Part shown: in pieces, positions 11,393 through 23,402 of the stretch
Layout: the number at the start of each line of letters is the position of its first letter
Position numbering within the stretch: the first letter of the stretch is position 1
Assembly (NCBI RefSeq): GCF_018873765.1
Contig: NC_057918.1
Location: forward strand, 13,152,862 to 13,216,861
Source of the DNA: Telopea speciosissima
Taxonomy: Eukaryota; Streptophyta; Magnoliopsida; Proteales; Proteaceae
Length of the DNA stretch: 64,000 bases
Direction: 5' to 3'
The notes under the pieces: model-generated
Databases searched by the model: none
Told to the model about the DNA's origin: nothing
The model's input: the letters and a program-made list of their open reading frames with translations, nothing else
Translations under genes and position numbers: made by a program

Positions 11393-13417
11393 GTACTTCC
11401 AATTTTCTTTGTCAGTTTATGATTAGATTTTTTGGAACTTGATGGGTTCTACTTTAGTGGTATGGTTGATCGCTTTCGAAATTATTTTTGTTTGTTGAAT
11501 TAACGTTTTTTCTGGTCTCACTGTGTTTTTCTGGTTGATGATTGGGTTAATTGAATAATTGGGTCTATGCATTCGTGTTTCTCATTAATCTCTGATCATT
11601 GGTTGTTATGTTATTGCTTGCTGCCGTCTCTGTTGATTGGGGTTGTGGGGTGATTTGATTGTAGGGGTTTGGGCTGTTCTTTTGTTTTGATTTCTCTCTT
11701 TTCTTTTTATTTTTTTTAATATAAATTTCCTGGGATCTAATTTATATTTTTCCCTTCTTGATAGGTAGAGAGAAAAACAAAGAAAGAATTTATATTTCCT
11801 CTTGTTGATAGGAGTCATGAATTCTAGTGTGTGGTGAACTGTGATACTGATTGTGGCATCTCCCCCCCCCCCTCCCCCTCCAAAAAAAAAAGGCAAACAA
11901 CTGTTGTGGGATTTTTCTCCACTTTTTCTAAAGAAGCTTACTTTTCTTGTCATGTTTATTGTTTTGTTCCAATGACGACAATATTTCAGTGTATATGCTT
12001 ACTGAAAAAAGGACAAGGGGAAAAAAAAATCTGAAACTGAAATGGTTAATTGGGTCAGTTATTGTTAGGTTTTGTGTCAGTTTCTGGATGGAATTGGATT
12101 ATTGCCTTGCTAAATATCAAATAATTTGCAACTCTCAAACTTTAAAGCCAATAAATTGCTTATTTGGTGCAAATTCAAGGTTGGATTAGCTGATTCTGCT
12201 GTAGACACCTCACTTATCTTGGAAGTGTAAAGGCATGGAAAACTTATTTTATTTCATTATGCTCAAATTGTTTACTTGAGTTCGGTTTTGACACTACATT
12301 TATTTCATGCTTTGAGCAGCTGCCATCACAAGCTATATCAACTCTTGAAAGTTGTCATTAATCATGATTTAATGCAACCGTTTTTCTAGTCACTTGTGCC
12401 TTATCTGAATCAATAATATCTGGAGTTTTTATTTTCTAGTTGTGTTATTCAATATCGGCATTGTAATTATATGAACGGGTGTGGTTGCATACAATATATG
12501 TTTCTACCATGGAATGTGTGCAGAAACGGTCTGTTATAGAACCTTTTTACTGAAGCTAGTGTTAGATAATAAATTTGGCTACAAGAGCTTCGGTGTGTTC
12601 ATTATTATATATGCATGGAAGGTGGGTTACTCTAATTTTTCCTAGTTTTGAATTCGTTAATGTGAAGGTTTAAAGTATATTTATGCATACTCTGAAAGCC
12701 CATCAATGAAGGAAAAATTCCTGTTAGCTTGGTTAAGAGGTACTTGGTAGGCTGGAATTAGATTAATGCTCAGAAATTTATAACTATTATCATTTTCTCA
12801 GTTGTGCTTTTGAAAATTTTATTGAAGTAGTTAGTGACAATTCCAAAGTATGTGAGGGTCTGTGCCATCAAACTGTACTTTATAAAGTGGTTTAAGATAA
12901 ATTACTTGTTAAGTTTACTTAAAACCCTTTTTAAATGAGATTTTTGTTATGTAATATTTCAACTTATGTGTTTAAACTAAAAATTATGTTCTTAAATGAT
13001 TATCATGAAATTCAACTGCTGGTGCTGAATTTGTTCCAAAGTGAAGATTAAATGTGCAGTTTTGAAGGAACTTTAATTTTAATCAGTTTAACAAATTTTA
13101 TATCTTGCTAAAGATACAACGAGAAATTTTGGAGGCATTTGTTAGAAAATTTCCTTCCCGGTATCTACTCAAAAGCATGTTGAAATTTAATATATTTTGA
13201 AACATTCACATGACCTGTACGGCAAACTGAAGTTCTATTGAACGGCATTGGGTGTGTAATTAATAGTGAAGATAATTTTGAGGATTCTCTTTACAACTAT
13301 AAGGAAAATTTTAAAGCTGGTCTCATATACCTATCGCAGTTTTCCATTATGGAGAGAGAGTACTTCACCAATGTTTCCTATTTTTTCTTTGGTTTATAAT
13401 ATATTCCATTTCCTTCT

Positions 13418-13586
13418 AAAAAGAGCAACTCAGTGCATGAGGCTCCCGCTATTGCAGGGTCTAGGAGGGACAATTGTACACAGCCTTACCCCCGCTTTGC
13501 GGAGAGGCTGATTCCATGTTTCGAACCCACAACCTGATGGTTGCAATAGCGCAACTTAACCGTTGCGCCAAGGCTCGCCCACTATG
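13418..13586 (-). mobile_element. Au-type SINE
   Basis: Read on the minus strand it has an A box in GAGCCTTGGCGCAACGG, a B box in GGTTGTGGGTTCGAA, a middle block GGTAAGGCTGTGTACA, and a 3' block close to GGGAGCCTCATGCACTGAG. It is flanked by a perfect 14 bp direct repeat, TTCCATTTCCTTCT (13404-13417 and 13587-13600). Structure and duplication length fit LINE-mediated insertion of the angiosperm Au SINE family. It is inside the proposed leader intron, antisense to the gene. Confidence 0.9.
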
Positions 13587-14216
13587 TTCCATTTCCTTCT
13601 CTCTCAGAAAAAAAAAAAGGTGTCAATAATGATTGAAAGAGCTCTATGTAGGACAAATTAGTGTTTGAAGCCTTCAAATGGAAAACTGTTGTCTCTTTTC
13701 TCCGCTCTTCCTTGTGGTTTTGGGCTGCATAATCTTATGATCATAATATGGTATGCTTATTGGCGGGGGTGTTGATGGGGTCTTTTCGGCATTCAAGATT
13801 CATTGTTGTGTCGTCCATATGTTCAGTAAAATAGGCTGGCAAACATGTTTATATGAGGTATGGAATTGGTAGTACAGCCTACCTTATATGGTAGGTCCAG
13901 CCTGGATTTTGGGTGGACCTAAGCCTGAATTTTGCATGCTGGACCAACCAGTCCCAGCCTGAACTGGCACGGTCATTTTTGTATATAACACATATTAAGT
14001 GGTCATATACTAAATTACCAACCATGTATACCTCTTGTTATTTATTCTCTCTTTGAGATTAAACACCAAATATTTTAATAATGTGTACTTTATCATTTTT
14101 TGCTATTTTTATTCTTGGTCGAAATTACACATTTAACAATTATATTCTCAGTTGAATACTTTCCATTTATATTCTCATTACTTCCCATCTATATTCTCAT
14201 TTATATGAAATACTTA

Positions 14217-15999
14217 CCATGTTTGAACTGATGATAATAGATGGTAAGTTGTACAGCATATTATCTATATATAGGGTACGTAGTATAGATTTGTAGCTGT
14301 ATATAGTACATATAGATATATGGTTATCTATGTATGTATGTAGTATGTGCCTAGATTTATAGCTGTATATAGTATGTTTAGATATATGATTATATATGTA
14401 CATATATTATGTGCCAGCTAAGCTTAATGTTTATGCTCCAGCTTGCGCTGAAGCCCTTTATATCCTGTGCTATGCTTGGTCTGAGTCCAGTCAATGCCAG
14501 TCAAATTGACACCCATCATGTTCACAATATTTGTTCAACAAAAAAAAGAAAAGTGAAAGAAGAGGTACTTAAATAACAAAACCTTGGAGCTATCAAGGGA
14601 AGGTAGAATCCGGAATTTACGGTACTCTAAGACGGGTGCAATTCAGAAGCCATCCAGCCTGATTAGGTCAATTATGAAAAGGTAAAGTAGCCTCCCCTGA
14701 AGCCCTTTATATCTTTGCTATGCCTGCCCAGTCCATGCCAATCAAAATGACACCTATCATGTTCTCAATATTTGTTCCCCAAAAAAAAAATGTGAAAGAA
14801 GAGGTACTTTAATTATAAAACCTTTGGATCTATCAAGGGAAGATAGAATCCGGAATTCACGGTACTCTAAGACAGGGTGCAATTCGGAAGCCATCCAGCA
14901 TGATTAGTTCAATTCAACATGCCAGGATTGGTTGCTATGAGCACATGTCTAATTTTCCCTTGTGAGCTCCACTATTGGCTCCAAAAATTGGTTTCTTTTC
15001 CATGTGATGCAATGATTCCAAGACCTCATATATGTGCATATCTACGTGCATTTATAATGCATATTTGTATGTATCAAACGTTAGCATGTTGCATCAAACA
15101 TACCATGTTTGAACTGATCATAATAGATAGGTTTACAGCATATTATCTATATATAGAGTGTGTAGTATATATTTGTAGCTGTATATAGTACGTATAGATA
15201 TATGGTTATCTATGTGTATGTGCCTAGATTTATAGCTGTAAATAGTATGGTTAGATATATGATTATATATGTACATATATATTATGTGCCAGCTAAGCTT
15301 AATGTTTATGCTCCAGCTTGCGCTGAAGCCCTTTATATCCTGTGCTATGCCTGGTCTGAGTCCAGTCAATGCTAATCAAATGGACTCCCATCATGTTCTC
15401 AATATATGTTCAAAAAATTAAAAAAAAAATGTGAAAGAAAGAGGTACTTTAATTACAAAACCTTGGAGCTGTCAAGGGAAGGTAGAATCCGGAATTCACG
15501 GTACTCAAAGACAGGCACAATTCAGAAGCCATCCAGCCTGATTAGGTCAATTATGAAAAAGTAAAGTAGCGTCCCCTGAAGCGCTTTATATCCTTTGCTA
15601 TGCCTGTCCAGTCCATTCCAATCAAAAGGACACCTGTCATGTTCTCAATATTTGTTGAAAAAAAAAATGTAAAAGAAGAGGTACTTTAATTACATAACCT
15701 TGGAGCTGTTAAGGTAGAATCCGGAATCCACGGTACTTTAATATGGGCGCAATTCAGAAGCCATCCAGCCTGATTAGTTCAATTATAAACAGGTAAAATA
15801 AGAATTATAGAAAACTGTCTTGCTTGTTCTATTCAACATGCCAGGATTGGTTGCTATGAGGACATGTCTAAAATTCTCTAGTGAGTTCCACTTTTTTTTT
15901 TTCTCCCCATTTGATGCAATGATTCCAAAATCACATATATGTGCATTTCTACGTGCATTTATAATGCATATTTGTATGTATCAAATGTTAGCATGTTAC
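14217..15999. repeat. 886 bp tandem duplication with inner ~250 bp repeats
   Basis: Copy 1 spans about 14217-15102 and copy 2 about 15103-15999, both beginning CCATGTTTGAACTGAT. Each copy has the same order: an AT-rich TATAGCTGTATATAGTA tract, two ~250 bp subunits beginning TGAAGCCCTTTATAT (14449 and 14699; 15324 and 15577), and a segment with CATGCCAGGATTGGTTGC and TGCATTTATAATGCATATTT. Similar short open frames recur in both copies only because the DNA is repeated; there is no sign they are genes. Confidence 0.85.
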
Positions 16000-16866
16000 A
16001 TCTCCCCCCCCCCCCCTCCCCATTTTGGAATAGATAAAAATATCAACCACGCTCACCATGGGGAACGTTAGCATGTACATCTAAATTAAAATGACTTCGA
16101 AAGGGGATTAAAGGAATGGAGAATGGTGCACCACTTATTGGATTTAGGTTTTTACATTCGCCTTTATGGTTGTGAAGAGGACATTCCATTTGGTAGATAT
16201 TTGTGATGGGGGTTGAGTTTTAGATGGTTTTAGCTTAGTGTGTACTATAACTTCACCCGGAAAAAAAAAAGCTTAGTGTATTATAACAGTCTTTGGTACA
16301 ATCTCAGTATGCCCTTGAGATGCATCTTTGAAGTCATGGTTCATTATTCGTGTAACACATTCATTACAATTTCTTAATTTGAGTATTTTTAAGAATAAAA
16401 TGTAGCTCTACACGTTCATTGTAGGATCTACCAGAGCAATAAATATCGTAATTCCATAACCAAAATTTTAAATACTAAAGTATGAAGTTTTATTTTTTGA
16501 ATTAATTCCAATTGCATCTTTTACTTTGATGGGCAAATGCTGTACATTATGTTGGTAGGAGTTCCTTTTTTTGATTGGATCTTTCTTTTTGTTATTGCTT
16601 CCTGATGATCTGCTAGGTTCTGCTACAGCTTTTGTTAAGAGTTCTGGATGGATTTTTTTTTCTCTCTCAAGAAAAATAAAGTGTTCTACTTTTTGAAAAT
16701 AAATTCACTGGCTTTCCTTAGACAGAAGCATCTCTGTTACTGAAAACTACAATTCTTTGAATTATCTTAGCTTCGTGCTTAAGGTTTTTTTTTCTTGTTT
16801 ATTCTGAGGAAGTCTTATCGTATATTGTGTTTTCTTCTTCCCTTCACAATTGAGAAATTACCAGGA

Positions 16867-19800
16867 ATGGGAACAAAAGTACAGTGTAAGAGCTACTTGC
16901 CAGGATATTACTCCATGAGGGACCTCAATGAGGATAACAACGGTAGCTGGCCTCTATATTATGAAGACAAAACCTTGAAGAGTGGACAGTACTACAATGG
17001 TTTCTTGCCAAGACCTTATACGGATGTATATCTGGGTTATGAGAAGGAAATGCTGAAGCAGACAATGCTTAAGCATGAAGCTATATTCCGGGGTCAGGTA
17101 TGTATGATATCAACATCTCATAATGAATTAATAACCATGACTTGCAATTCCTAGGATACACCATCTGGTTTTCTGATTTTTCAAGTTGAAAGGTGGATCA
17201 GACGGACTTGTGTTGTGCTCAAATCAAATTCACTCCATTTCTTGAGTTTCTTGAACACTTAAAATTTATTTGAATTTGTTATTGTCATCCAGGTCTATGA
17301 ACTTCATCGTATTTATAAGATACAACGAGACTTGATGGATGAACTTAGAAGAAAGGAGGTCAACAAATATACTTTATCTGTGGAGCCATCACAATCAAGT
17401 CTCTTTCCATCTCAAATGCCATCAGAAGTTGTCCAGAAAATGTGGCAAAACCCTACCATTAGACCATCTGTTTCAGGGACTGAAAACATGCAATCCACTT
17501 TCAGTTCTGTAAAGGAAAAGAACAAGCAAGTAGTAGGTCCTGTTCCAGCTCAAAATGGAGGCAGTTCAAATGAATGCAAGCTCCCAAGAAAAATGATTGA
17601 TCTCCAACTTCCAGCCGATGAGTATATCGATAGTGAAGAAGGGGAACCGACTGAAGAAGAGAAACTTTCTAATCACAGGGATGCACCTGAGAGTGATGTA
17701 AAGCTGTGTCTCGGCAATGGTGGTAACCCCAATCACACAGGATGTAGTTTGAGAGATGATTCATGTTTACGGAGCAGTCATGGATTGACTGACTTGAATG
17801 AGCCCATCCAGGTCGATGAAGCAACATCTTCGGCTTCCATTGATTTTTTGGGCCCTATAACCAGCCATGGGGAGGTTCATATTCGTGAGCTGCCTGGAAA
17901 ACCAAAATCAGGCATCCTAGAGATGCCAAAGGAATTTTTCCAAAATCCGCAGAAGGGAAGGGGTAATGGTATCTGCGCAAGCATTCTACATTTAGAGAGT
18001 GAAGGAAACAAACCAGAATGGCTATCCTATAATCCTGAAGCTGGTAAGGATTCTTCATTATTTACTTCAGTATCTCTTACTTAAATTCAGCGTCATTATT
18101 CTGATCTTGATTCCATTTGCAGTAAATTTAGTGGTTAGAGGCCTTGGTGCAACGGTAAGGTTGCTCTGTTGTGACCAAGAGGTCATGGGTTCGAGTCTGG
18201 AAACAGTCTCTACACGAAAGCAGGGGTAAGGCTGCATACATTATTACCCTCCCCAGACCCCACAGTGGCGGGAGCCTCGTGCACTGGGTACGCCCTTAGA
18301 GGTGTTGCATGAGTCTAATTTCCTCCAAATCTTTTTTTGTGGGCAATTATATTTTCAAACTGAAATAAGACAAAGAAGTAGAGAGCCATGGCTGCCAAAA
18401 CAATACCCGAAAATGGTATCTGATAACTACCAAAGAATTATGTGAAAATGATTAGCCAGGAAAGTGTTACCCTCATATTCTAGATTGTGAATCAGACTGC
18501 TTATATACTTGATAAGGAAATTATTCCCTGTTCACCTTCAAAAACTACATTTTGTCTTGTCTGTGTATTTTGTTTGTGTGTCTGTCCATGGGAAATATTT
18601 TTCTTTTGGACATTTCCAGGCTACGTTGAATGTAGGTGATGCTCTGTGGTGGCTGTGTATATTTCTTTACTATGTCTTCCACTTTTCAATTATTAGTCAG
18701 ACTCTAAATGTTTTTGGACATTTAAATATAAATATGAAGACCTTTCTTTGCCTTCTGGCAATGATATTAGGTCAAAGTTGCCATGCTGTAAAAGGGCCAG
18801 ATGATGGAACATGTGGACCTCTTTTATGCTGCCGCAGCAGCTGCCATCTGTAACCATGCCACCCCATCTGGATTTCTTTTCTCAGGAATGGTCCTGTGTT
18901 AGTTCAGTACTTCAGTTCTCCTTGGAGTTCATAGGCTGGTTTAGGGGACTGCTAAGCCAAAAATTGATCAGTTTTCAACTTTTATTTTAAAGATATAAGT
19001 GGACATAATACAAGTACATACAAGTAAAATTTCTTGTTGGACTTTTCTTGATTTTTATCTTCTCGTCTTCTTTTTCTAAATATATTTTTTGACATGATGA
19101 TCTTGTATTGCTATGCATCCGTTTACAGGGCTAAGTAGAAGTAATTCAAGTTCTTTACCTCAGAGTTTCGGTCCAAAAAAATTGCCCTTGGTTTCTGAGC
19201 CAGTACAAGTTGACCTTAAGAGATCTTATGAAATTCCAGCATTTCTCCGCTCTGATCAGATTTCAAGAGAGCCATGGAAAGAAATGGCAAATTGTAGTGC
19301 AGAAATCTCTGAAAGAAATACTACTACTGCTAATAACTATCCTGGATCAGTGGTGGCTTGTCATGTTCCTTGTCAATATCCAACCATCCATCAGTTTGAT
19401 ATGTCTCAACCACCATCAATTTCGTCTTGTAGAAAGCCGGTGAGTAGTCTGAGCCAGAATGCTGTAGCAGTTCAAGCACTTCCATGCATTGACCCATCTG
19501 CTTCATCAAGTAGGAGTTCCAATGTGTCTATCCAAGGCTATGGGATCTTCGGAGATAAATGGAGTCTCGACAGAAATTTGAGATTGAACCCTAGTTTTGG
19601 AAGTGAAGTGTCACACTGTAACGGCTTTTACCAGGGATCCCAGTTGGAGTCCAAACAGGTTAAGTTCTCTAAGGCTGGCTTTGATAATCTGAACTGTGGT
19701 GATGGCAATACTTCAGCCACTAAATATTCAGAAAACCATTCTGCATTGAAGTATTTTAAGGGTTCAGAATGCATGGATGTGAAGTCCACAAAGGATATGA

Positions 19801-21338
19801 ACCTGAATGTGGCACTTCCAATTGGCCTCCAAGATGGGGTGGTTCCCCAACAAAATCTTTCCATTGATGGAGGGGGAAAACATGAGGATCAACCTAGGGG
19901 CTTGCCTTGGCTCAGAGCAAAACCAGCTAGTAATGATGGGCCTGCCAGAGGAAAGGGAAGTTCATCTCATTTGAGATTGGGTTTCTTAGAAGAATCTTCC
20001 ATGCAGTCTCTGAACAAAAGTGAAACTAGAAGCAGTCCTGCTCTAAGTTTTATTCAGAATCTCATGTCAGCTTCATGTCACCATGATGCTGGGCCTAAGA
20101 AGACTGAGCCCGAAGGCTGTTCAAGTGATAAGAAGATCGTTGGGCTTCCCATTTTTGACAAGGTTCACATTTCCCACAACCATTCTTCTTTTTTAAGCTC
20201 CCCTGCCAAGTTCCGTCATGATGCGTCTGAGGTTGAAGACACTGACAATAGTGGGAAGTTGGGAGTGGTTCATATTGATTTGTCTCTTGATCCTAGATTC
20301 CAAGACTCAGGAGAGAAGTCAACCACAGAGGATGAGATTGTCAAGAAGGGACTCGATAACAACCGCACTAGCTCTAGGAATCACATTAATTTGAACACTT
20401 GTACAAATGTAGAAGAGATTCTATTGGAGTCTTCTGTTCCAAGAGACAAAATGAAAATTGCAGTTGAGATAGATTTGGAGGCCCCTCCGATTCTTGATAC
20501 CGAGGAGATTCCTCCTACGAGAGACGACTGTATAGGAGACCAACCTGAGGAACTTGTCCAGTCATCACATCATGAAGCTGGAGAGCATCATGAAGAACTT
20601 GCCAGGATAGCTGCAGAGAGTATACTCTCCATCTCATCAGCTACTGTTCGAGTGCAGTTGGAGCCATCCAATTGTCAACCACCAGAACCTTCTCTTGGAG
20701 ACTCCTTGTATTGGTTTGCAGAGGTTGTTACTTCAAACATGGGTGACCTTGAGAGTAAGGTTAGGGTAACTTCAAGGGTTGAGGGTGGTTGCGATCATGA
20801 GGGGTCATTTTCTGAGGGGGTTGATTATTTCGAGTCCATGACATTGCAGCTGATAGAAACCAAGGTGGAAGAGTACTGGTGTAGGCCTCAGGCTCCAGAG
20901 AATCTGAAGGAGGAAACAGTTGCAATTTCAAAGCCGAATCGACCTCGTAAGGGCCATGGGAGGAGGGGAAGGCAGCGAAGGGACTTTCAAAGGGACATCC
21001 TACCAGGTCTTGCTTCTCTCTCAAGGCATGAAGTGACAGAAGATCTCCAAACAATTGGAGGACTGATGCGAGCTACAGGTCGGCCTTGGGAGACAGGGTT
21101 GGCAAGGAGGAATGCTGCTAGAAATGGATGGGCAAGAGGGAGACGGCGTTCGAGGGGCCCTAGTCTCACAGTGGAAGCAACCAATGTCTGCCTACCTCCA
21201 GTGCAACCACCCATTAATAGTGAAGTAGGGCTGGATGAAAGGAACCTAACAGGGTGGGGGAAGACACCTAGACGACCCCGGCGACAGCGATGTCCAGCTG
21301 GTAATCCTCCTCCTATTCCTTCTTTAACCATAGTATAG
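16867..21338 (+). CDS. DUF863 family nuclear protein, three coding exons
   Basis: Coding exons are 16867-17097, 17293-18043 and 19129-21338, giving 1063 residues. Every junction has GT-AG ends and the reading phases agree. The N-terminus (MGTKVQCKSYLPGYYSMRDL) and the block EAIFRGQVYELHRIYKIQRD, which spans the first junction, are hallmarks of plant DUF863 proteins. A DLNEP motif lies near residue 244. The arginine-rich C-terminal block RRDFQRDILPGLASLSRHEV and what follows (about residues 940-1010) is the most conserved part of the family. The biochemical role is not established. The closest Arabidopsis relative I can recall is At1g69360. The start fits because it follows an acceptor by two bases. 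The second intron carries an Au SINE. Confidence 0.92.
18142..18295 (+). mobile_element. Au-type SINE in an intron of the DUF863 gene
   Basis: A full SINE body runs from CCTTGGTGCAACGGTAAGG through the B-box segment GGTCATGGGTTCGAGTC to GGGAGCCTCGTGCACTGGGT. It is flanked by TTAGAGG at 18135-18141 and 18296-18302. It lies in the second intron, same orientation as the gene, about 100 bases after the donor. It does not disturb the splice sites. Confidence 0.88.
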
Positions 21339-22217
21339 AAAGAGGCCTCGCTTTGTGATTTGATAATCTTATAGAGGATATTGAGTTGAGAATCGGCAGT
21401 TGTTTCTTTGGCTTTTGAGGGAGGGGGGGGGGGGGGGGGAGGGGGGATTGCTTCCTTGTACATGTCTTGAGCCCAAATTTGGGGTGCCATCGTTTATTTG
21501 TGTTCGAGTCTACAAACTTGTATAATTCAGAAATAATGTTGCAGTATTCTTCTAAGATATGCATACCTTCTCCAGTTGGGCAGTGAGGTTTAAATCTTGT
21601 AGGTGTGGTACTTGGTTGTGCTGTGAGGAATTTTTGGAGGTACAGATCTCACATATTCTCATTTCTCAATGGAAAATTTCACAGATGTTCTATTTGAGGG
21701 TTCAGGCCGCGTCCCCAGCCCCCAAAAAACTTCCTTTTGGGGAGGAGTTACTTCGGTTTACTTTTATTCTGTGGCCTTCTTAACTTGGAAGAATAGGCTG
21801 GCATCCCTCGCCAAACGCCTCTTGGGAGTAGCATGGTTTGGATTTTGGAACAACAGAACAACTCAAGCTGTTGGTTGGTACCCCTTTGGTTTCGGGGTGG
21901 ACCCTCTCACTCTATTTTATTATATACACGTAGCGAAAAGAATGTTTTTTGATATACCTAGGACATGGATTTTATATGAACCAATGGATCGTGACAAGTC
22001 ATTACTACTAGCAATGACTGCCACTTTCATTACTTCATCCTTTCCATATCCCTCTCCCTTGTTCTCAGTGACTCATCAAATGGCACTCAGTCCATAAGTT
22101 TAAGTTCGATCATTGACAAGGTTCAAAGAAAGGGTGGGCGAAGAATCCCCTTATGAAACTGGTTTCAAATTTTCTAGGAAGGTAGGAGCACAAAACTGTC
22201 AAGTAGTTCAATCAGAG
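21339..22217. other. 3' flank of DUF863 gene and spacer
   Basis: Probably starts with the 3' untranslated region of the DUF863 gene, which includes a long G-tract at about 21419-21446. The end of the transcript cannot be fixed. One open frame in this stretch is listed separately. Confidence 0.5.
21669..22097 (+). pseudogene. possible retrocopy or small membrane-protein gene
   Basis: An uninterrupted 142-residue frame. Its C-terminal half looks protein-like: a hydrophobic stretch (DPLTLFYYIHVAKRMFF) is followed by RTWILYEPMDRDKSLLLAMT and PYPSPLFSVTHQMAL. This tail gives an impression of a conserved plant membrane protein, but I cannot name the family with confidence. The N-terminal half looks arbitrary. 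No intron, upstream promoter or poly(A) remnant stands out, so a truncated processed copy fits as well as a real gene. Confidence 0.3.
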
Positions 22218-22228
22218 CCCTTTTTATC

Positions 22229-22374
22229 GAATTAAAATCCTCTGCAGTACCGGCGGGGCGGCAGTGCACATCTGACGGTACAGCAGAGGCCTTGTGTGCC
22301 ATGTGTGCCACATGGCCTTTGCTGTGCCGTCAGATGTGCATTGCCGCCCCACTGGTATTGCAGAGGATCCTGGT
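22229..22374. mobile_element. fold-back MITE
   Basis: Two arms of about 55 bp (TCCTCTGCAGTACCGGCGGG... and its near-perfect inverse) are separated by only a few bases, so the strand can form one long hairpin. The 11 bp direct repeat CCCTTTTTATC flanks the element at 22218-22228 and 22375-22385. A 9-11 bp duplication would suit a Mutator-like transposase. The GC-rich arms contrast with the AT-rich surroundings. Confidence 0.8.
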
Positions 22375-22815
22375 CCCTTTTTATCCCAAAAAAAAAAAAA
22401 CAAAAAAACACTCAGCCTTATCCCAATTAAATGTGGTTGGCTACATGGATCTTTGCCCTACAATAAGCCTCTTAAACTATGCCTGTCTTTCCTCACTACT
22501 TCTAGGGTGTCGTTTTAGGCCTGCCTTAGCGCTCTTAGTTCCTTCAATCTTGAATCAAATCCCTCCTCCATAAGCCGCATAGATTGGAAGAAGGCAAAAA
22601 AATTTCTCACTAGGTTCAACTTTGACAGCGTTTGAGGGTGCATCTAAATAGCGAACTCTCCATGAATTCAACCCCAAGCAAGATTTGAAAAATCCCACTA
22701 TTGAACATGGGATTGGCCTCCATCAATAATGATTCGAAATTGGAATCGATTGAAACCTTAGAAAATAGAATCAAGAAGAATAAAGATTTTCATTGATATA
22801 TATGTATGGAAAAAA

Positions 22816-23402
22816 GATCTCTACTTGGTGGTGTTTCCTACGCTCTCCAATGGGTGAGCAAGTCTGAGTATCTAACTAAGGGGTAGAGACAACATCTTGT
22901 TAAGAAAACAACGCCCAAAATGATAATTTGCAAAAGAAAAACGAAATTAGAGAGAGCACGCACAACACAGAGATTTACGTGATTCACCTTCAAGATGGAA
23001 GCTACGTCCACGGCCAAGCAGTAGAACAGATTTCATTATTTTCTTTGGAAATGTTACAAACCCTCATAACCCTATCTCAAAGAGATAAGAACAATATATA
23101 AGAAAACCCTAATCCCAGAAAGTACACAAATGCCCCTAGTCCAAAAAATGTCTAAAAACTTGAATCGGACCAAACATAACACATGGTTCAATAGTATTCA
23201 TTTCGAAGATCTCGATGAGCCTAACAGAACTCCAACTTTAGGCATGGAGCCCTGCCATTTTTCGGCATTTCGAGATCGTTTCGAGGTTGAAATGGCCCTC
23301 CAAAGATCTCTACCGCACTTTCTGGACCAAATCAGGCTTTACCAACAACACATCTCACGGTGCCCTATGAGAGGGCGTAGGAAACACCACCAATTAGATA
23401 TC
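22816..23402. mobile_element. small MITE interrupted by a solo LTR
   Basis: The left end (CTACTTGGTGGTGTTTCC, then TACGCTCTC) and the inverse of the right end (CTAATTGGTGGTGTTTCC, then TACGCCCTC) match over about 30 bp. Without the solo LTR at 22898-23350, the original element would be only about 130 bp. No clear target duplication for the MITE was found. Confidence 0.65.
22898..23350 (-). repeat. solo LTR (LTR retrotransposon fossil), copy B
   Basis: A 453 bp sequence of the same family as copy A at 4281-4694, in reverse orientation. On the minus strand it runs from TGTTGTTGG to TTCTTAACA. Perfect 5 bp target duplications flank it (CATCT at 22893-22897 and 23351-23355). It has no internal region, so it is a solo LTR. 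It landed in a small MITE, which is therefore older. Confidence 0.88.

Larger units (their letters stand above)
11393..16864 (+). other. proposed leader intron of the DUF863 gene
   Basis: About 5.5 kb without coding sequence between the proposed leader exon and the exon with the start codon. It holds a reverse-oriented Au SINE (13418-13586), an 886 bp tandem duplication (14217-15999), and C-tracts near 11860 and 16005. The acceptor, a T-rich stretch then TTACCAG, is convincing. The donor is less certain. Confidence 0.45.

Noticed and set aside
11606-11953. 115-codon frame with a glycine run in the leader intron
   Set aside because: The glycine run is a C-tract; the rest is lysine/arginine-rich low complexity with no family resemblance.
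14197-15369. Similar short frames on both strands at 14.2-15.4 kb (MYIYNHIS... and MPGLVAM...)
   Set aside because: They recur only because the underlying DNA is tandemly duplicated, and they are AT-rich repeats read as protein.
14217-15999. Regularly spaced repeats considered as a CRISPR array
   Set aside because: Units are hundreds of bases long with no short repeat/spacer pattern, and this is plant nuclear DNA.
16005-16020. Long C- or G-tracts (16.0, 21.4, 24.6, 53.1, 53.2 kb)
   Set aside because: Considered as assembly joints or G-quadruplex sites. They are simple homopolymers with normal flanking sequence; no further claim is made.
17791-17805. DLNEP in the DUF863 protein as an EAR repression motif
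   Set aside because: It does not fit the DLNxxP pattern (the proline is one place too early), so repression is not claimed.
22292-22573. 93-codon cysteine-rich frame near 22.3 kb
   Set aside because: Its first third is the arm of the fold-back MITE and the rest is homopolymer and unique DNA.
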